Source: CAWCAW01 sp963793645
Lineage (GTDB): Bacteria; Actinomycetota; Acidimicrobiia; Acidimicrobiales; UBA8190
DNA length: 64,000 nucleotides
NCBI GenBank assembly: GCA_963793645.1
Contig: CAWCAW010000004.1
Location: 558,001 to 622,000 of the forward strand
Direction: 5' to 3'
Below, in pieces: positions 1 through 9,530 of the stretch (the stretch's first letter is position 1; the number at the start of each line of letters is the position of its first letter). Under the pieces are notes generated by a model. The model was not told the DNA's origin. It worked only from the letters and a program-made list of their open reading frames with translations, and did no database searches. A program made the position numbers and the translations under genes.

Positions 1-2203
1 GACCGCATCAAGAGCGCCAATCGACCCGGGCCGCCCGAGCATTCGATCGCCCTGCGCGTCGCCTGTGGGGCGGCTGTGGTCATTGGCGTGGCGGCATGCT
101 GGGCCGAAGGCGAGCTCTCCCCTGTCGTAACCGTCACCGCCGTCGGCCTGGTCACCATCGGAATGTTGTTCTCGTACTTGACCCGAAACCGGCCGCGCGC
201 CTGGGTCAAGGTGCTGTTGGCGCTGGGAGCGTTGAGCGCATTTTTCTGGTTCTTCCATCAACTCACCGGCCAGGGCCTCTACGACATCAACACCGTCGAG
301 GACCCCTTGGCCGTGCTGTTCGTATGGATCCAGGTCACCCATGCCTTTGACGTGCCGGCTCGGCGCGACCTTGCCTTTTCGCTGGCGGGATCGGCGAGCC
401 TCATGGCGGTGGCCGCCGCCCAGGCCATCAATCTTTCGTTCGCGCTCTACGCGTTGCCGTGGATCGCCTTCGGCCTGTGGGGACTCGTCGGTCTGTGGCA
501 CTCCGCCAGTGGTGGTGGTCGGGTGTCGTGGCGCGCTCTTGTGACCACCTTGGTCGGCGTGTCGGTGCTCACCACCGCCGTGCTCTTGGTGCTTCCGGCG
601 CCGAATGTGGCCGGACGGATCGACTTTCCGGCCAACGCCGGAGCCGGGTTGAACGTGGCCAACCCCGGGGGCCTGGCCGGCGATGCGAACAACGCATCGG
701 AGCCGGCCCGAGCCGGCACTCCGGCCGGTGCCGACCGGGTGGGCGGGTACCTGGGATTCTCCACCCGGCTCGACACGGCACTACGAGGTTCGCTGGGCAA
801 CACCGTGGTCATGCGGGTGCGCGCCCAGCGACCTTCCTACTGGGTGGGCGAGACCTTTGACGGCTGGAACGGAGAGAATTGGAAGGCCAGCTACGTACAG
901 CCGCTGATCTTGAGCTCAGGCTCGCCGTACTACCTCCCTCCTGCCCAAGGAGAACTCCCCGGGGGACAAAACGACCTGCAGACGTTCTACGTCGCCCAGT
1001 CGACGCCCGACTTGGTGTTCCACGCCGATGACGTACGCGAGGTGTGGTTCCCGGCTCGTGACATCTTCGTCGACCCCGACGACACCATCGTCTCGCCTAT
1101 CGGACTGGGGTCGGGCGCCATCTATACGGTCGACTCCGTGGTCGATCCGGTCACGGCGGCCCAGCTGGATGCGGCCAACAATACCGACCCCACCGCCGGC
1201 CTCGGAAACAAGGCGTCGAAGGACTACACCGAGCTCCCCTACGCCTACCCACGTGCCTATGCGTTGGCACAGTCGGTCATCGCCGCCGACAAGGCCACCA
1301 CCACCTACGAGAAAGTGCTCGCCTTCATCGGCTGGATGGCCAAGCACGTCAAGTACTCCACCGACATCCCTCCGCTGCCGCCTGGAGCCGACACCGTCAA
1401 CACGTTTCTCTTCCAGCAGCGCGTGGGCTTTTGCGAACAGATCTCCACTGCGCTTGCTGTCATGCTCCGCACCGAGGGCATCGCCACTCGCGAGGCTGTT
1501 GGGTACGTCCCCGGGTCATACAACCCCATCACCGATCTGTGGGAGGTCCAAGCCGCGTGACGCGCACGCCTGGGTGCAGGTGTGGTTCCCCGGTTACGGC
1601 TGGCAGAGTTTCGATCCCACCGCTGTCGTGCCGCTCGCCAATCCGGCTCCCGGTTCTACCCTGGTGCACGACGCCACCGATGCCCTTCGTCACGTCCCCG
1701 CCCTCCCGGTCGGCATCCCGCTCGCCGTTGGTGCCGGTATCTGGGTGCTCATGGTGTGGCGCCGGCGCCGCCCGGCCAACTGGATGGAGCTCGTAGCCAG
1801 ACGCATCGAGCAAAAAGGGGCCCACGCGGGGCGGCGCCGAGGAACCGGTGAGACATTGGCCGAGTACGCGGCCGCCCTCGATGATCTGTCCGCCGACCGT
1901 TCCGGTTCATGGCGGGCGCTCGCCTGGATGGTGGAGGCCGCCGCCTACGGCGATCCCAACTCCGGCCTCGACCAGCGTCGCCAGGAAGCGCTGGCCATGT
2001 CACGCTCGCTGCGACTGCCTCGCCGGCGGGCTCGGGGCCAACCCGGCGCGCCGCGAAACGGTGACGCACCCGGCGACGACGGGGACGGCTCCGGCACTGC
2101 GGGCCCCGGCAACGAAGTCAGGGTTGGTGGGCCAGGGCTTCGTCGAAGCTCGCCCCCGCCTCGAGAAGGGCCCGATACCCCATCAGTTGGCGCGGACGGC
2201 TGA
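1..2203 (+). pseudogene. Transglutaminase-like membrane protein (TgpA/DUF3488 type), 5' end outside window, frameshifted
   Basis: The reading frame is open from base 1, so the GTG at 76 is probably internal and the true start lies upstream. The N-terminal part is a run of hydrophobic helices, followed by a periplasmic-type region and a transglutaminase core. The catalytic Cys is seen in GFCEQ (TGC at 1432-1434). The frame then stops at 1558-1560, while the next frame continues without a gap as DAHAWVQVWFPGYGW...FDPT, which carries the catalytic His and Asp. It goes on through a transmembrane helix and an Arg-rich DUF4129-like tail to the stop at 2201-2203. One extra base near 1553 explains the break. 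The repaired length, about 734 residues, fits the family. As written, the triad is split and the product would be inactive; a sequencing indel is equally possible. The last 86 bases overlap the convergent reductase gene. Confidence 0.85.
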
Positions 2204-3383
2204 AGCCGAGCGCCGCGCTCAGGCGGCCTTGTTGTCCGTAGAGCGCCACGAAGCGGCCTTCGTCCACCGAACCGTCGACCACGACCACCTCGGCATCGGG
2301 CGAGGGGTAGCCGATCATCTGGATCTTCACCTCGTACTGGTCGGACCAGAAGTACGGCACCGGCGCGTACTCCTGGGCGTCACTTCGTCCCGCCACCAGA
2401 TTCTGGGCAGCCACCACACCTTGTTCCGCCGCGTTTGTCCAGTGCTCGATGCGAACATGCGCCTGTTGGCGCGAGGAAAACCAACGCGCCACGTCGCCGG
2501 CCACCACGATGTCGTCGGTGGCATGCAAGGTGGCGTCGACCATCACCCCGTCATCGAGCTCGAGCCCCGAACCATCCAACCAGTCGGTGGCCGGTTGGAC
2601 CCCGACTCCGACCACCACGATGTCGCCGTTGAGTACCGAGCCGTCGGAGAGCTCGAGCCCGACCACCCGGGTGGTGCCCCCCGGGCCGCTCACCGACGTG
2701 CCCGCCACGTGGTCTTCGGTCACGAGCCCGACCACTCCCGTGCTGAGGCGCAAGTCGACGCCATGGCGCGTATGGAGCGCGCCACAGGCGGCGCCCATCT
2801 CCTCGCCCAGAGCGCGCCCGAGAGGAACGGCCAGAGCCTCGATCACCGTGACGTCCACGGCTCGCTGGTGACACGTCGCCGCCACCTCGGCCCCGATGAA
2901 CCCGGCGCCCACCACGATCAGCTTCGTCGCCTCGAGGGCGGTGGCACTGGCGATGGCCATGGCGTCGTCCAGGGTGCGCAAGGTGTGCACGCCGACCACA
3001 CCCTCGGCTCCGGACAGGGTGCGGGGACGAGAGCCGGTGGCAATCACCAAGCCGTCATAGGTGATGGAGTCTTCGCCACCTTCGTCACCGTTGAGGTGAA
3101 CGACGTGACCCTCGACATCGAGCCGGGTAGCCGTCGTTCCCAGGCGAAGGTCGAGCCCGAGCGCGTCGAGCTTGTCGTCGTCTCGCAGCCGCACGCGATC
3201 AAGACCCCACGTTCCGGCCAGGAACTGTTTGGAGAGTGGGGGCCGGTCGTAGGGCAAATGGCGCTCGGCGCCTACCAGGACGATCTGTCCCCGGTGACCA
3301 TCGGTCCGAAGGGTCTCGGCGGCGCGCAGTCCGGCCAAGGAGGCGCCGACGACGACGACGGTCGCATCACGGTGTAAGGCCAA
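2118..3383 (-). CDS. FAD-dependent NAD(P)H ferredoxin reductase-like protein
   Basis: About 421 residues of the rubredoxin/putidaredoxin reductase family, which passes electrons from NAD(P)H through FAD to a small iron-sulphur partner. The N-terminal FAD dinucleotide-binding motif VVVVGASLAGLRAAE and the conserved PYDRPPLSK follow the start closely. A second Rossmann motif, VVGAGFIGAEVAA, lies mid-protein, then the FAD-contact motif VVVAGDVARW and a C-terminal reductase domain. The start is a TTG at 3381-3383, only three bases past the stop of the upstream MBL gene, so the two are probably translated together. No ferredoxin or oxygenase gene is adjacent, so the electron acceptor is unknown. 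Confidence 0.9.
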   Translation of the reverse strand: MALHRDATVVVVGASLAGLRAAETLRTDGHRGQIVLVGAERHLPYDRPPLSKQFLAGTWGLDRVRLRDDDKLDALGLDLRLGTTATRLDVEGHVVHLNGDEGGEDSITYDGLVIATGSRPRTLSGAEGVVGVHTLRTLDDAMAIASATALEATKLIVVGAGFIGAEVAATCHQRAVDVTVIEALAVPLGRALGEEMGAACGALHTRHGVDLRLSTGVVGLVTEDHVAGTSVSGPGGTTRVVGLELSDGSVLNGDIVVVGVGVQPATDWLDGSGLELDDGVMVDATLHATDDIVVAGDVARWFSSRQQAHVRIEHWTNAAEQGVVAAQNLVAGRSDAQEYAPVPYFWSDQYEVKIQMIGYPSPDAEVVVVDGSVDEGRFVALYGQQGRLSAALGFSRPRQLMGYRALLEAGASFDEALAHQP

Positions 3384-3386
3384 CCG

Positions 3387-4103
3387 TCAGGTTCCGAACA
3401 TGGTCATCCACTGCTCGGGCGTGCGCAGTCGGAAGACGTAGTTACGCGCCCGGGTGTCACCCAGGCTGGCCGAGGGCTCCGGCGAATACAGGTGGCCCGG
3501 ATACAGCACAGTGTCGTCGTCGAAGCGGGCCAAGCGGGTGGTGAGCGACTCGTACATTTGCTCGGGATCACCGCCGGGGAGGTCAGTGCGTCCACACCCG
3601 TCGAGGAACAAGGTGTCGCCGGAGACGAGGCGGTCGCGCACCCAGAAGCACTGGCTGCCCGGCGTGTGCCCCGGGGTGTGAATGAGCTCGACGTCGACGG
3701 CACCCACCGTCACCACATCGCCGCTGTCGTGGAGGGTGAGGTCGGACTCCCCCACGCCGGTGGCCCGAACCACCCACGGCGCCTCGGCCCGCTGCACGTG
3801 CACGGGCACCTGTTCGGATTCGAGCAAGTCGGTGACACCCTCGAGGCGATAGCCCATCAGATCACCGCCCACGTGATCGGGGTGATAGTGGGTGGCGAGG
3901 ACACCGGCCACGTGCATGGCGTCGGCGCTGAGAATATCGACGAGCTCGGACACGTCGTAGGCGGGATCGACAACCAATGCCTCACCGCTGCGCCGATCGC
4001 CGATGAGGTACGTGAAGTTGACCATCTGCTGGGCGATGGGATCGTCGGCCGCGAAGTCACGTCCGGAGAGAAGCTGGCGGAAATAGAGCTGGTCGTCATC
4101 CAT
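3387..4103 (-). CDS. MBL-fold metallo-hydrolase (glyoxalase II / persulfide dioxygenase-like)
   Basis: A 238-residue metallo-beta-lactamase-fold hydrolase. The metal ligands are visible: THYHPDHVGG (HxHxDH), HTPGHTPGSQ, SGDTLF with the bridging Asp, and a late PGHLY histidine. The GRTDLPGGD segment after SGDTLF is typical of the glyoxalase II/ETHE1 branch, which acts on glutathione-like thioesters or persulfides; in actinobacteria the thiol would more likely be mycothiol (inference). It begins with ATG at 4103. It is followed after 3 nt by the FAD reductase, so the pair may act in one redox or sulphur step. The substrate cannot be told from sequence alone. Confidence 0.9.
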   Translation of the reverse strand: MDDDQLYFRQLLSGRDFAADDPIAQQMVNFTYLIGDRRSGEALVVDPAYDVSELVDILSADAMHVAGVLATHYHPDHVGGDLMGYRLEGVTDLLESEQVPVHVQRAEAPWVVRATGVGESDLTLHDSGDVVTVGAVDVELIHTPGHTPGSQCFWVRDRLVSGDTLFLDGCGRTDLPGGDPEQMYESLTTRLARFDDDTVLYPGHLYSPEPSASLGDTRARNYVFRLRTPEQWMTMFGT

Positions 4104-4165
4104 GCCGAGGGTGAGGTTACCCGGTGCCAGACGGCGTCAATCACCGTTGGACGAGTTCGGCGCCG

Positions 4166-4666
4166 TTAACGATAGACGCGCCGGCTGAACAGGGCATGAG
4201 GCCCGCCCACCCTGTCCAAGAACACCATCCCGTCGAGGTGGTCGAGCTCGTGCAGCACGGCCCTCGCCTCGAACGCGTCGACGTCGAGCACGCGTCGTTG
4301 CCCGTCGATGTCAAGTCCGGCCACGGTGAGGCGCGTGGCGCGGGCCACATCGCCGGTCAGATCGGGCACGCTCATACAACCCTCGCGCGCCAGCTCGGGC
4401 AACTCCGCGTGCAACACCTCAGGGTCGAACAACACCACCGTCCCGTGACACGAACGTGCTTTGCGATGGCCGGTGACGTCGATGACAAAAGCACGCCGAC
4501 CCACGCCGATTTGCGGCGCGGCCAGGCCGACACACGCCGGCGACACGTGCATGGTGTCCACCAGGTCCTCGGCTAACTGTCGAGCGGCCGCGTCGATCTG
4601 TCCCACCGCCTCGGAGGGCGTGGTCAGCACCGGATGCGGCAGCCTCAGGACTTCTCGAACCGCCAA
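4166..4666 (-). CDS. def: Peptide deformylase
   Basis: Removes the N-formyl group from nascent proteins. All three family motifs are present: GLAAPQIGV, EGCMSVPDL with the metal-binding Cys, and HELDHLDG with the two His ligands and catalytic Glu. The chosen start is the TTG at 4664-4666 (MAVREVLRLPHPVL), giving 166 residues, the usual family length and first strand. The frame is open further upstream to an ATG at 4795, but that would overlap the preceding ACT gene by more than 80 bases and add an unconserved, Arg-rich segment. It is part of a minus-strand run with the ACT gene upstream and the MBL and reductase genes downstream. Confidence 0.9.
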   Translation of the reverse strand: MAVREVLRLPHPVLTTPSEAVGQIDAAARQLAEDLVDTMHVSPACVGLAAPQIGVGRRAFVIDVTGHRKARSCHGTVVLFDPEVLHAELPELAREGCMSVPDLTGDVARATRLTVAGLDIDGQRRVLDVDAFEARAVLHELDHLDGMVFLDRVGGPHALFSRRVYR

Positions 4667-4712
4667 TGCCGCTTGCTCGTCTCGCAGTGGCGCTGTTGAG
4701 ATACGGGCGTCC

Positions 4713-5282
4713 TCACAGAATGTCCGCCGGGTCCGGGAGCACCGTACAGTGCACTCCGAGTTCAGCACCCACCTGGCGGATCGTCTCGGCGGCAACCTCC
4801 CCGGCGCGTCCGGCCGGCATCACGACGCGCAGTGTCATCACGTACACGGGCGCGTCGGGCTCACCCACGAGATGGGTGGCCAGGTCGACCACGTTGCCGC
4901 CGCCGTCGGCCAGGGCGCTGGTAATGCCGTGCACGATCCCGGTGTGATCGGCCCCGTGAACTGCCACCGTCCACGGCTCGCCCGACGAGTCCGCCGTGCC
5001 GTCGGCCGGCGCGCTCGGGACCCTTGTATCGGTCAGGGATCGCACCGCCACCACGAGATCCAGCTCGCGGGCCACCGGGGCCAGGGCCGAGTCCAAGGCT
5101 TCGACAGTGACCGCATCCGGCGCGGCAATCACCAGGAGGACGGCGAAATGACCCTGGAGGATCGACATCGTCGAGTCTTCCAGGTTGCACTGAAGGTCCA
5201 CGAGGACCGCACTGAGCGCGGCAGCGATTCCAGGGCGGTCGACGCCGAGAGCGCTCAGCGAGAATCGGGGCATGGTGATCAT
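4713..5282 (-). CDS. Tandem ACT-domain protein (glycine-cleavage repressor GcvR-like)
   Basis: 189 residues made of two ACT domains: the first from LSALGVDRPGIAAALSAVL and the second from VHGADHTGIVHGITSALA. Each shows the DRPG/DHTG-type ligand loop after the first strand. The family senses amino acids, and GcvR-type members regulate without a DNA-binding domain; the ligand here is unknown. The start ATG at 5282 is preceded by GGGG at a usable distance; a second ATG lies nine bases inside. It is divergent from the acyl-CoA synthetase gene 96 bases away and precedes peptide deformylase on the same strand. A much longer open frame runs upstream to about 6050, but it is antisense to the synthetase and is not counted. 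Confidence 0.82.
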   Translation of the reverse strand: MITMPRFSLSALGVDRPGIAAALSAVLVDLQCNLEDSTMSILQGHFAVLLVIAAPDAVTVEALDSALAPVARELDLVVAVRSLTDTRVPSAPADGTADSSGEPWTVAVHGADHTGIVHGITSALADGGGNVVDLATHLVGEPDAPVYVMTLRVVMPAGRAGEVAAETIRQVGAELGVHCTVLPDPADIL

Positions 5283-5378
5283 CTTGCCCCATGGGTGGGC
5301 TCCAACTGTGGCGCGTCGTGGTCGCCCTAGAATTCGTCGAGCACCCGGGGCCGGGTCGGATCGGTGGGGAGGGCGCTG

Positions 5379-6995
5379 ATGGACAGGTTCACTGTGGCGG
5401 GCATGTTGCGTGCCAACGTTGCCGACTACGGGGCCAAGGCCATGTTCCGTTACCAGGGATCGACCACCACGTGGTCCGAGCACTTCGCTCGAGCCTGCGC
5501 CGTCTCTCAGGCCTTGGAGGCCGAAGGCGTCGGTCCAGGACAGCGCGTCGCCTTTCTCGATCGCAACGGGCTCGCCTACTTCGAAGTCCTCTTCGGTGGG
5601 GCGCTCCTGGGCGCGGTGAACGTAGCGGTCAACTGGCGACTGGCTCCCGCCGAGATGGCGGCGGTCATCGATGATTCCCGAGCCACGGTCCTCGTCGTCG
5701 ATGCCGAGTTCGCGCCGTGTCTGGCCGCCATGGAAAGTGGACTTCCGACCGTACGGCGCATCGTCGTCATCGGTGACCCGGCCGCCGACGCAGACAGCGG
5801 AGGAGCATCGGACCGGACACGTCGAGTCGGTTACGAGGACTGGCTCGCCGACCGTTCGGTGCTCGATCCCGGTTATCAGCCCGCGTCCGACGATGTGTCG
5901 TTGCAGCTCTACACCTCGGGTACCACCGGCCTTCCCAAAGGTGTCATGTTGTCGAACGCCAATCTCTCCTTCGCCATTGGACAGGCCGCTCTCACTTGCT
6001 TCGACATCGACGAGTCGGCCGTCAGCCTGGTCGCCATGCCGTGCTTCCACATCGGGGGCTCGGGTTGGGCGCTGGTAGGCATGTCACGCGGCGGGGTCTC
6101 GGTGATCCTTCGGGAGATGGATCCCGTCGAGTTGGTCCGACTGATCGAATGCGAGGGCGTCACCACCACTTTTGTGGTCCCCGCCGTGCTGATGTCGATG
6201 CTCGCCTGTCCCGCTACCGCCGAAGCCGACCTGTCCAGCCTGGACACCATCTTCTATGGAGCATCGCCGATTTCCGAAGACGTCCTGGTGCGGTGCCTCA
6301 CAACCATTGGGTGCCAATTCTCCCAGGTCTACGGCATGACCGAGACCACCGGCGCCATCATCCGTCTAGCGTATGAGGACCACGATCCCGACGGCCCACG
6401 TCGGCATCTGCTGCGCGCCGCCGGTAAAGCTATCCCGGGCATCGAGCTACGCGTCATCGATCCCGAAACCCAACACGACGTCGACAGCGGCACCGTGGGC
6501 GAGCTGGTGACACGGTCACCGATGAACATGCTCGGCTACTGGGCAAAGCCCGACGAAACGGCCGTCACCATGCTTCCCGGCGGGTGGCTGCGCACCGGCG
6601 ACGCTGCTTACTTCGACGACGACGGCTACGTCTACCTACATGACCGCATCAAGGACATGGTGGTCACCGGTGGTGAGAACATTTATCCGGCCGAGGTTGA
6701 GAATGTGCTCCTTGCTCATCATGCCATCATCGATGCGGCTGTCATCGGGGTACCCGACGACAGGTGGGGCGAGACGGTCAAGGCGGTCGTAGTGATCAAT
6801 CCTGACGCTGCTGCTGTCGACCATGACGCCACCGCCGCCGAGATCATGGCGTTCTGTCGAGACCGGTTGGCCCACTACAAGTGCCCCTCGTCGGTCGACT
6901 TCATCGACGCCTTACCCCGGAACCCGTCGGGCAAGATCCTCAAACGCGAGCTACGCGAGCCGTATTGGCGCGGTCATGAACGTCGGGTGCACTGA
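5379..6995 (+). CDS. Long-chain fatty-acid--CoA ligase / acyl-CoA synthetase
   Basis: A 538-residue ANL-superfamily enzyme that activates a carboxylic acid via acyl-AMP to its CoA thioester. Motifs in order are the ATP-binding YTSGTTGLPKG, YGMTETTG, the hinge GWLRTGDAAYFDDDGY, GGENIYPAEVE, and the C-terminal catalytic Lys in NPSGKILKREL. The ATG at 5379 is chosen over a GTG fifteen bases upstream because a strong GGGGAGGG lies just before it. It is monocistronic between the divergent ACT gene and the convergent xseB. Substrate chain length cannot be read from sequence; cyclohexanecarboxylate- or steroid-type acids are alternatives. Confidence 0.93.
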   Translation: MDRFTVAGMLRANVADYGAKAMFRYQGSTTTWSEHFARACAVSQALEAEGVGPGQRVAFLDRNGLAYFEVLFGGALLGAVNVAVNWRLAPAEMAAVIDDSRATVLVVDAEFAPCLAAMESGLPTVRRIVVIGDPAADADSGGASDRTRRVGYEDWLADRSVLDPGYQPASDDVSLQLYTSGTTGLPKGVMLSNANLSFAIGQAALTCFDIDESAVSLVAMPCFHIGGSGWALVGMSRGGVSVILREMDPVELVRLIECEGVTTTFVVPAVLMSMLACPATAEADLSSLDTIFYGASPISEDVLVRCLTTIGCQFSQVYGMTETTGAIIRLAYEDHDPDGPRRHLLRAAGKAIPGIELRVIDPETQHDVDSGTVGELVTRSPMNMLGYWAKPDETAVTMLPGGWLRTGDAAYFDDDGYVYLHDRIKDMVVTGGENIYPAEVENVLLAHHAIIDAAVIGVPDDRWGETVKAVVVINPDAAAVDHDATAAEIMAFCRDRLAHYKCPSSVDFIDALPRNPSGKILKRELREPYWRGHERRVH

Positions 6996-7012
6996 CCACT
7001 CCCCAACCCGGA

Positions 7013-7369
7013 TCAGAACAGCGGCTGATCGTTTTCAGCCGGTTCCTCGACGAGGTCCCCGCTGGCCTTAGGTGCACCTGAAATTGCTTCGTCTTCTGAT
7101 CTGTCGGAGCGTGCCCCGCCCTGGGTGATCCGCTCGAGCTTGGGCACGAGCTCGTCGACCTGGGCCCGAGTGTGGTGGATACGCCGGTCGAGTTCGTCGA
7201 CGATGGCCGTGGCTCGCTCGAGGCGCGCCACGAGCAAATCGATATCGACGTCGCGTTGTTCGAAGAACCCGACGATGACGTCGAGTTCGCGACTGGCCTG
7301 TGCGTAAGTGAGCTCAGCCACCGGCACGAGCGCCTCTGCGTCGGTACTGCCTGTGAGGTTGTTGGACAC
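7013..7369 (-). CDS. xseB: Exodeoxyribonuclease VII small subunit
   Basis: 118 residues. The core (LTYAQASRELDVIVGFFEQ through the long amphipathic helix ending DELVPKLERI) matches the helical XseB fold that binds the large subunit. It lies 4 bases downstream of xseA in the same direction, the standard arrangement. Residues after about 85 form an acidic, Ser/Pro-rich tail not found in short homologues. The complex degrades single-stranded DNA to oligonucleotides in mismatch repair and recombination. It is convergent with the acyl-CoA synthetase gene, with 17 bases between stops. Confidence 0.92.
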   Translation of the reverse strand: MSNNLTGSTDAEALVPVAELTYAQASRELDVIVGFFEQRDVDIDLLVARLERATAIVDELDRRIHHTRAQVDELVPKLERITQGGARSDRSEDEAISGAPKASGDLVEEPAENDQPLF

Positions 7370-7373
7370 GTCC

Positions 7374-8801
7374 TCACGCCTCCTTGATGTCGGGTGTCTT
7401 ATCGGATGTGGACTCGGAGTCGCCTGGCGCGCCGCCCGACGTCGATATGGCGCTCGTGACGCCGTCTCCCACCACCGATTGCACGGAGCCGTCCGAGAAC
7501 CGGGTGGAGATCACCTCGCCCGGCCGCAGGGCGGCGGCGGCGCGCACGATACGCCCATCGTGGCCCACGGTGATGGTGTAGCCCCGTTCGAGCTGGCGGT
7601 TGACGTCATATGCGTCGAGCAGGCGACGCCACGACAGCACCCGCTCGGCGTCACGATCGACGGCGGCGCGCGCACAACCTCCGATACGGATCGATCGGCG
7701 CTCCAAGGCCGATGACGCGTCGATCATGCGGTCCGAGGACTGCGTTGTGATCGTGGTCGCTCGTTGGCGCAGGTGCTCGGCGTGGTGCTGAAGCTGACGA
7801 AAGGTGGCGGCCACGAGACGAGAGCGAGCTGCGCTGTCGAGATGCTGGGCGCGCTCTACGGCGTTAACAGCCAGACGCGCCGCCGCGTCGGCGCTGTCCG
7901 CCGCCGACCGCCACCAAGCACCAACCTGGCGCACCAGTTCCTGACCACATTCGGTCGGCGTAATGAATGATCTGTTGGCGGTGATGTCCGCCACCGACTG
8001 GTCACCGGTGTGTCCGATGCCAGTCCACACCGGTACCGGGGCCGTGGCGATGGCGCGGGCGATGGGCTCGGCATCAAAGGCACTGAGGTCGCCGCGCGAA
8101 CCCCCGCCCCGCACGACCACCACCACGTCACAACCCGCTCCGGACGCGGCCCGAATGGCGGCGGCCACTGATTCCGCCGCTCCCGATCCCTGCACTTGGG
8201 CCGCGGCCAGCACCACGACGAAGGCAAGACCCGAGGACGACAGCTGACCGACGAAGTCGCGGTGACCTTCGGTTCCCGGGCTCGCCACCAAAGCGACGCG
8301 CAGGGGTACCTCGGTCACGACCAATGCGTGGTTGCGCCGGAGCAAACCTTCTGTTTCGAGCTTGGCCAGCAAAGCGGCACGCTGGGCGGCCCGTCGGCCC
8401 AGCAAGGCCGTGATGTCGACCTCGACCAGAAGAAAGTTGACCTCGGCCTTGGCCGGGTAGAAATCGACGGCCCCGCGCAGCACCACCACCATGCCCACCT
8501 CGAGGGTCACCCCTTGGCGCGCCAAGGAAGCCTTGAGCGGATTCCACGTTCGGCCCCAGCACCTGACCTTCAACACGGGCGGGCGATCTCGAGGACCATC
8601 AGGGTCAACCAGATCGATATAACAGTGGCCGGTGCGATCAGAGATGGCTTGGATCTCGCCTCGGACCCAGAGGGCCTGGTTCCTGGGAAATGCGCTGACC
8701 AGAGCACCGTGCACCTTTCGGTACAGCGCGGCAATGGAGAGGGCGTCAGTGCGCTCGAGAGGAAGCAGTTGCGCGCCCGCCGATTCGGCCACGAACGACA
8801 C
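7374..8801 (-). CDS. xseA: Exodeoxyribonuclease VII large subunit
   Basis: About 475 residues. An N-terminal OB-fold (LWVRGEIQAISDRTGHCYIDLVD) binds single-stranded DNA. The catalytic core carries VVVVRGGGSRGDLSAFD and a GIGHTGDQSVADITANR segment, followed by a helical region and a C-terminal LERGYTITVGHDGRIV barrel strand. A GTG at 8801 is taken as start; a second GTG at 8792 has a better-spaced AGGG. The frame stays open far upstream, but that part runs antisense through the RNase P RNA gene and is not protein. The gene is divergent from rnpB, about 40 bases away, so the two promoters must share this short gap. Confidence 0.93.
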   Translation of the reverse strand: MSFVAESAGAQLLPLERTDALSIAALYRKVHGALVSAFPRNQALWVRGEIQAISDRTGHCYIDLVDPDGPRDRPPVLKVRCWGRTWNPLKASLARQGVTLEVGMVVVLRGAVDFYPAKAEVNFLLVEVDITALLGRRAAQRAALLAKLETEGLLRRNHALVVTEVPLRVALVASPGTEGHRDFVGQLSSSGLAFVVVLAAAQVQGSGAAESVAAAIRAASGAGCDVVVVVRGGGSRGDLSAFDAEPIARAIATAPVPVWTGIGHTGDQSVADITANRSFITPTECGQELVRQVGAWWRSAADSADAAARLAVNAVERAQHLDSAARSRLVAATFRQLQHHAEHLRQRATTITTQSSDRMIDASSALERRSIRIGGCARAAVDRDAERVLSWRRLLDAYDVNRQLERGYTITVGHDGRIVRAAAALRPGEVISTRFSDGSVQSVVGDGVTSAISTSGGAPGDSESTSDKTPDIKEA

Positions 8802-8842
8802 CCTATCGACAGGGTGCTCGGACCTGACAGACTGACCCCGAC

Positions 8843-9216
<374 letters not shown>

Positions 9217-9530
9217 GTCATTGGGCCAGCGCCGCGAATTCCGCTGCGGGTTGTCTCGGATGCACGGTGACAAGCAACTCGACTTCCCGCTCGGCCCGTG
9301 TACGTACACAACCCCAGCGGGATCCCCGAATATGCGTGGGCTCGGCCCCTCGACCGGCGCATCCTCCGTGGCGCCGCACCCGGCGGTGGAAACGTCTTCC
9401 CAGCTCGTCATGCCGCCCATATGGAGCCACCTCGGTTCTCAGCGAGATCCCAGCTAAATATGGCTGTTACGTGTCATGCAACCTCCGAGATCCTCTTAAG
9501 GGCGGCATCCAGATTGTCGAGATTCGGGGG
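9217..9530. other. Intergenic region between rnpB and the pilin gene
   Basis: No coding frame here is convincing; the open frame running into the pilin also crosses the end of rnpB and lacks a start signal. It contains a perfect 12-base palindrome GTGTACGTACAC at 9298-9309, which may be a regulator site. The final stretch before the pilin start becomes more AT-rich. No clear rho-independent terminator for rnpB is seen. Confidence 0.4.

Noticed and set aside
1848..3377. Long + strand open frame opposite the FAD reductase
   Set aside because: Antisense shadow of a well-supported gene; low-complexity translation.
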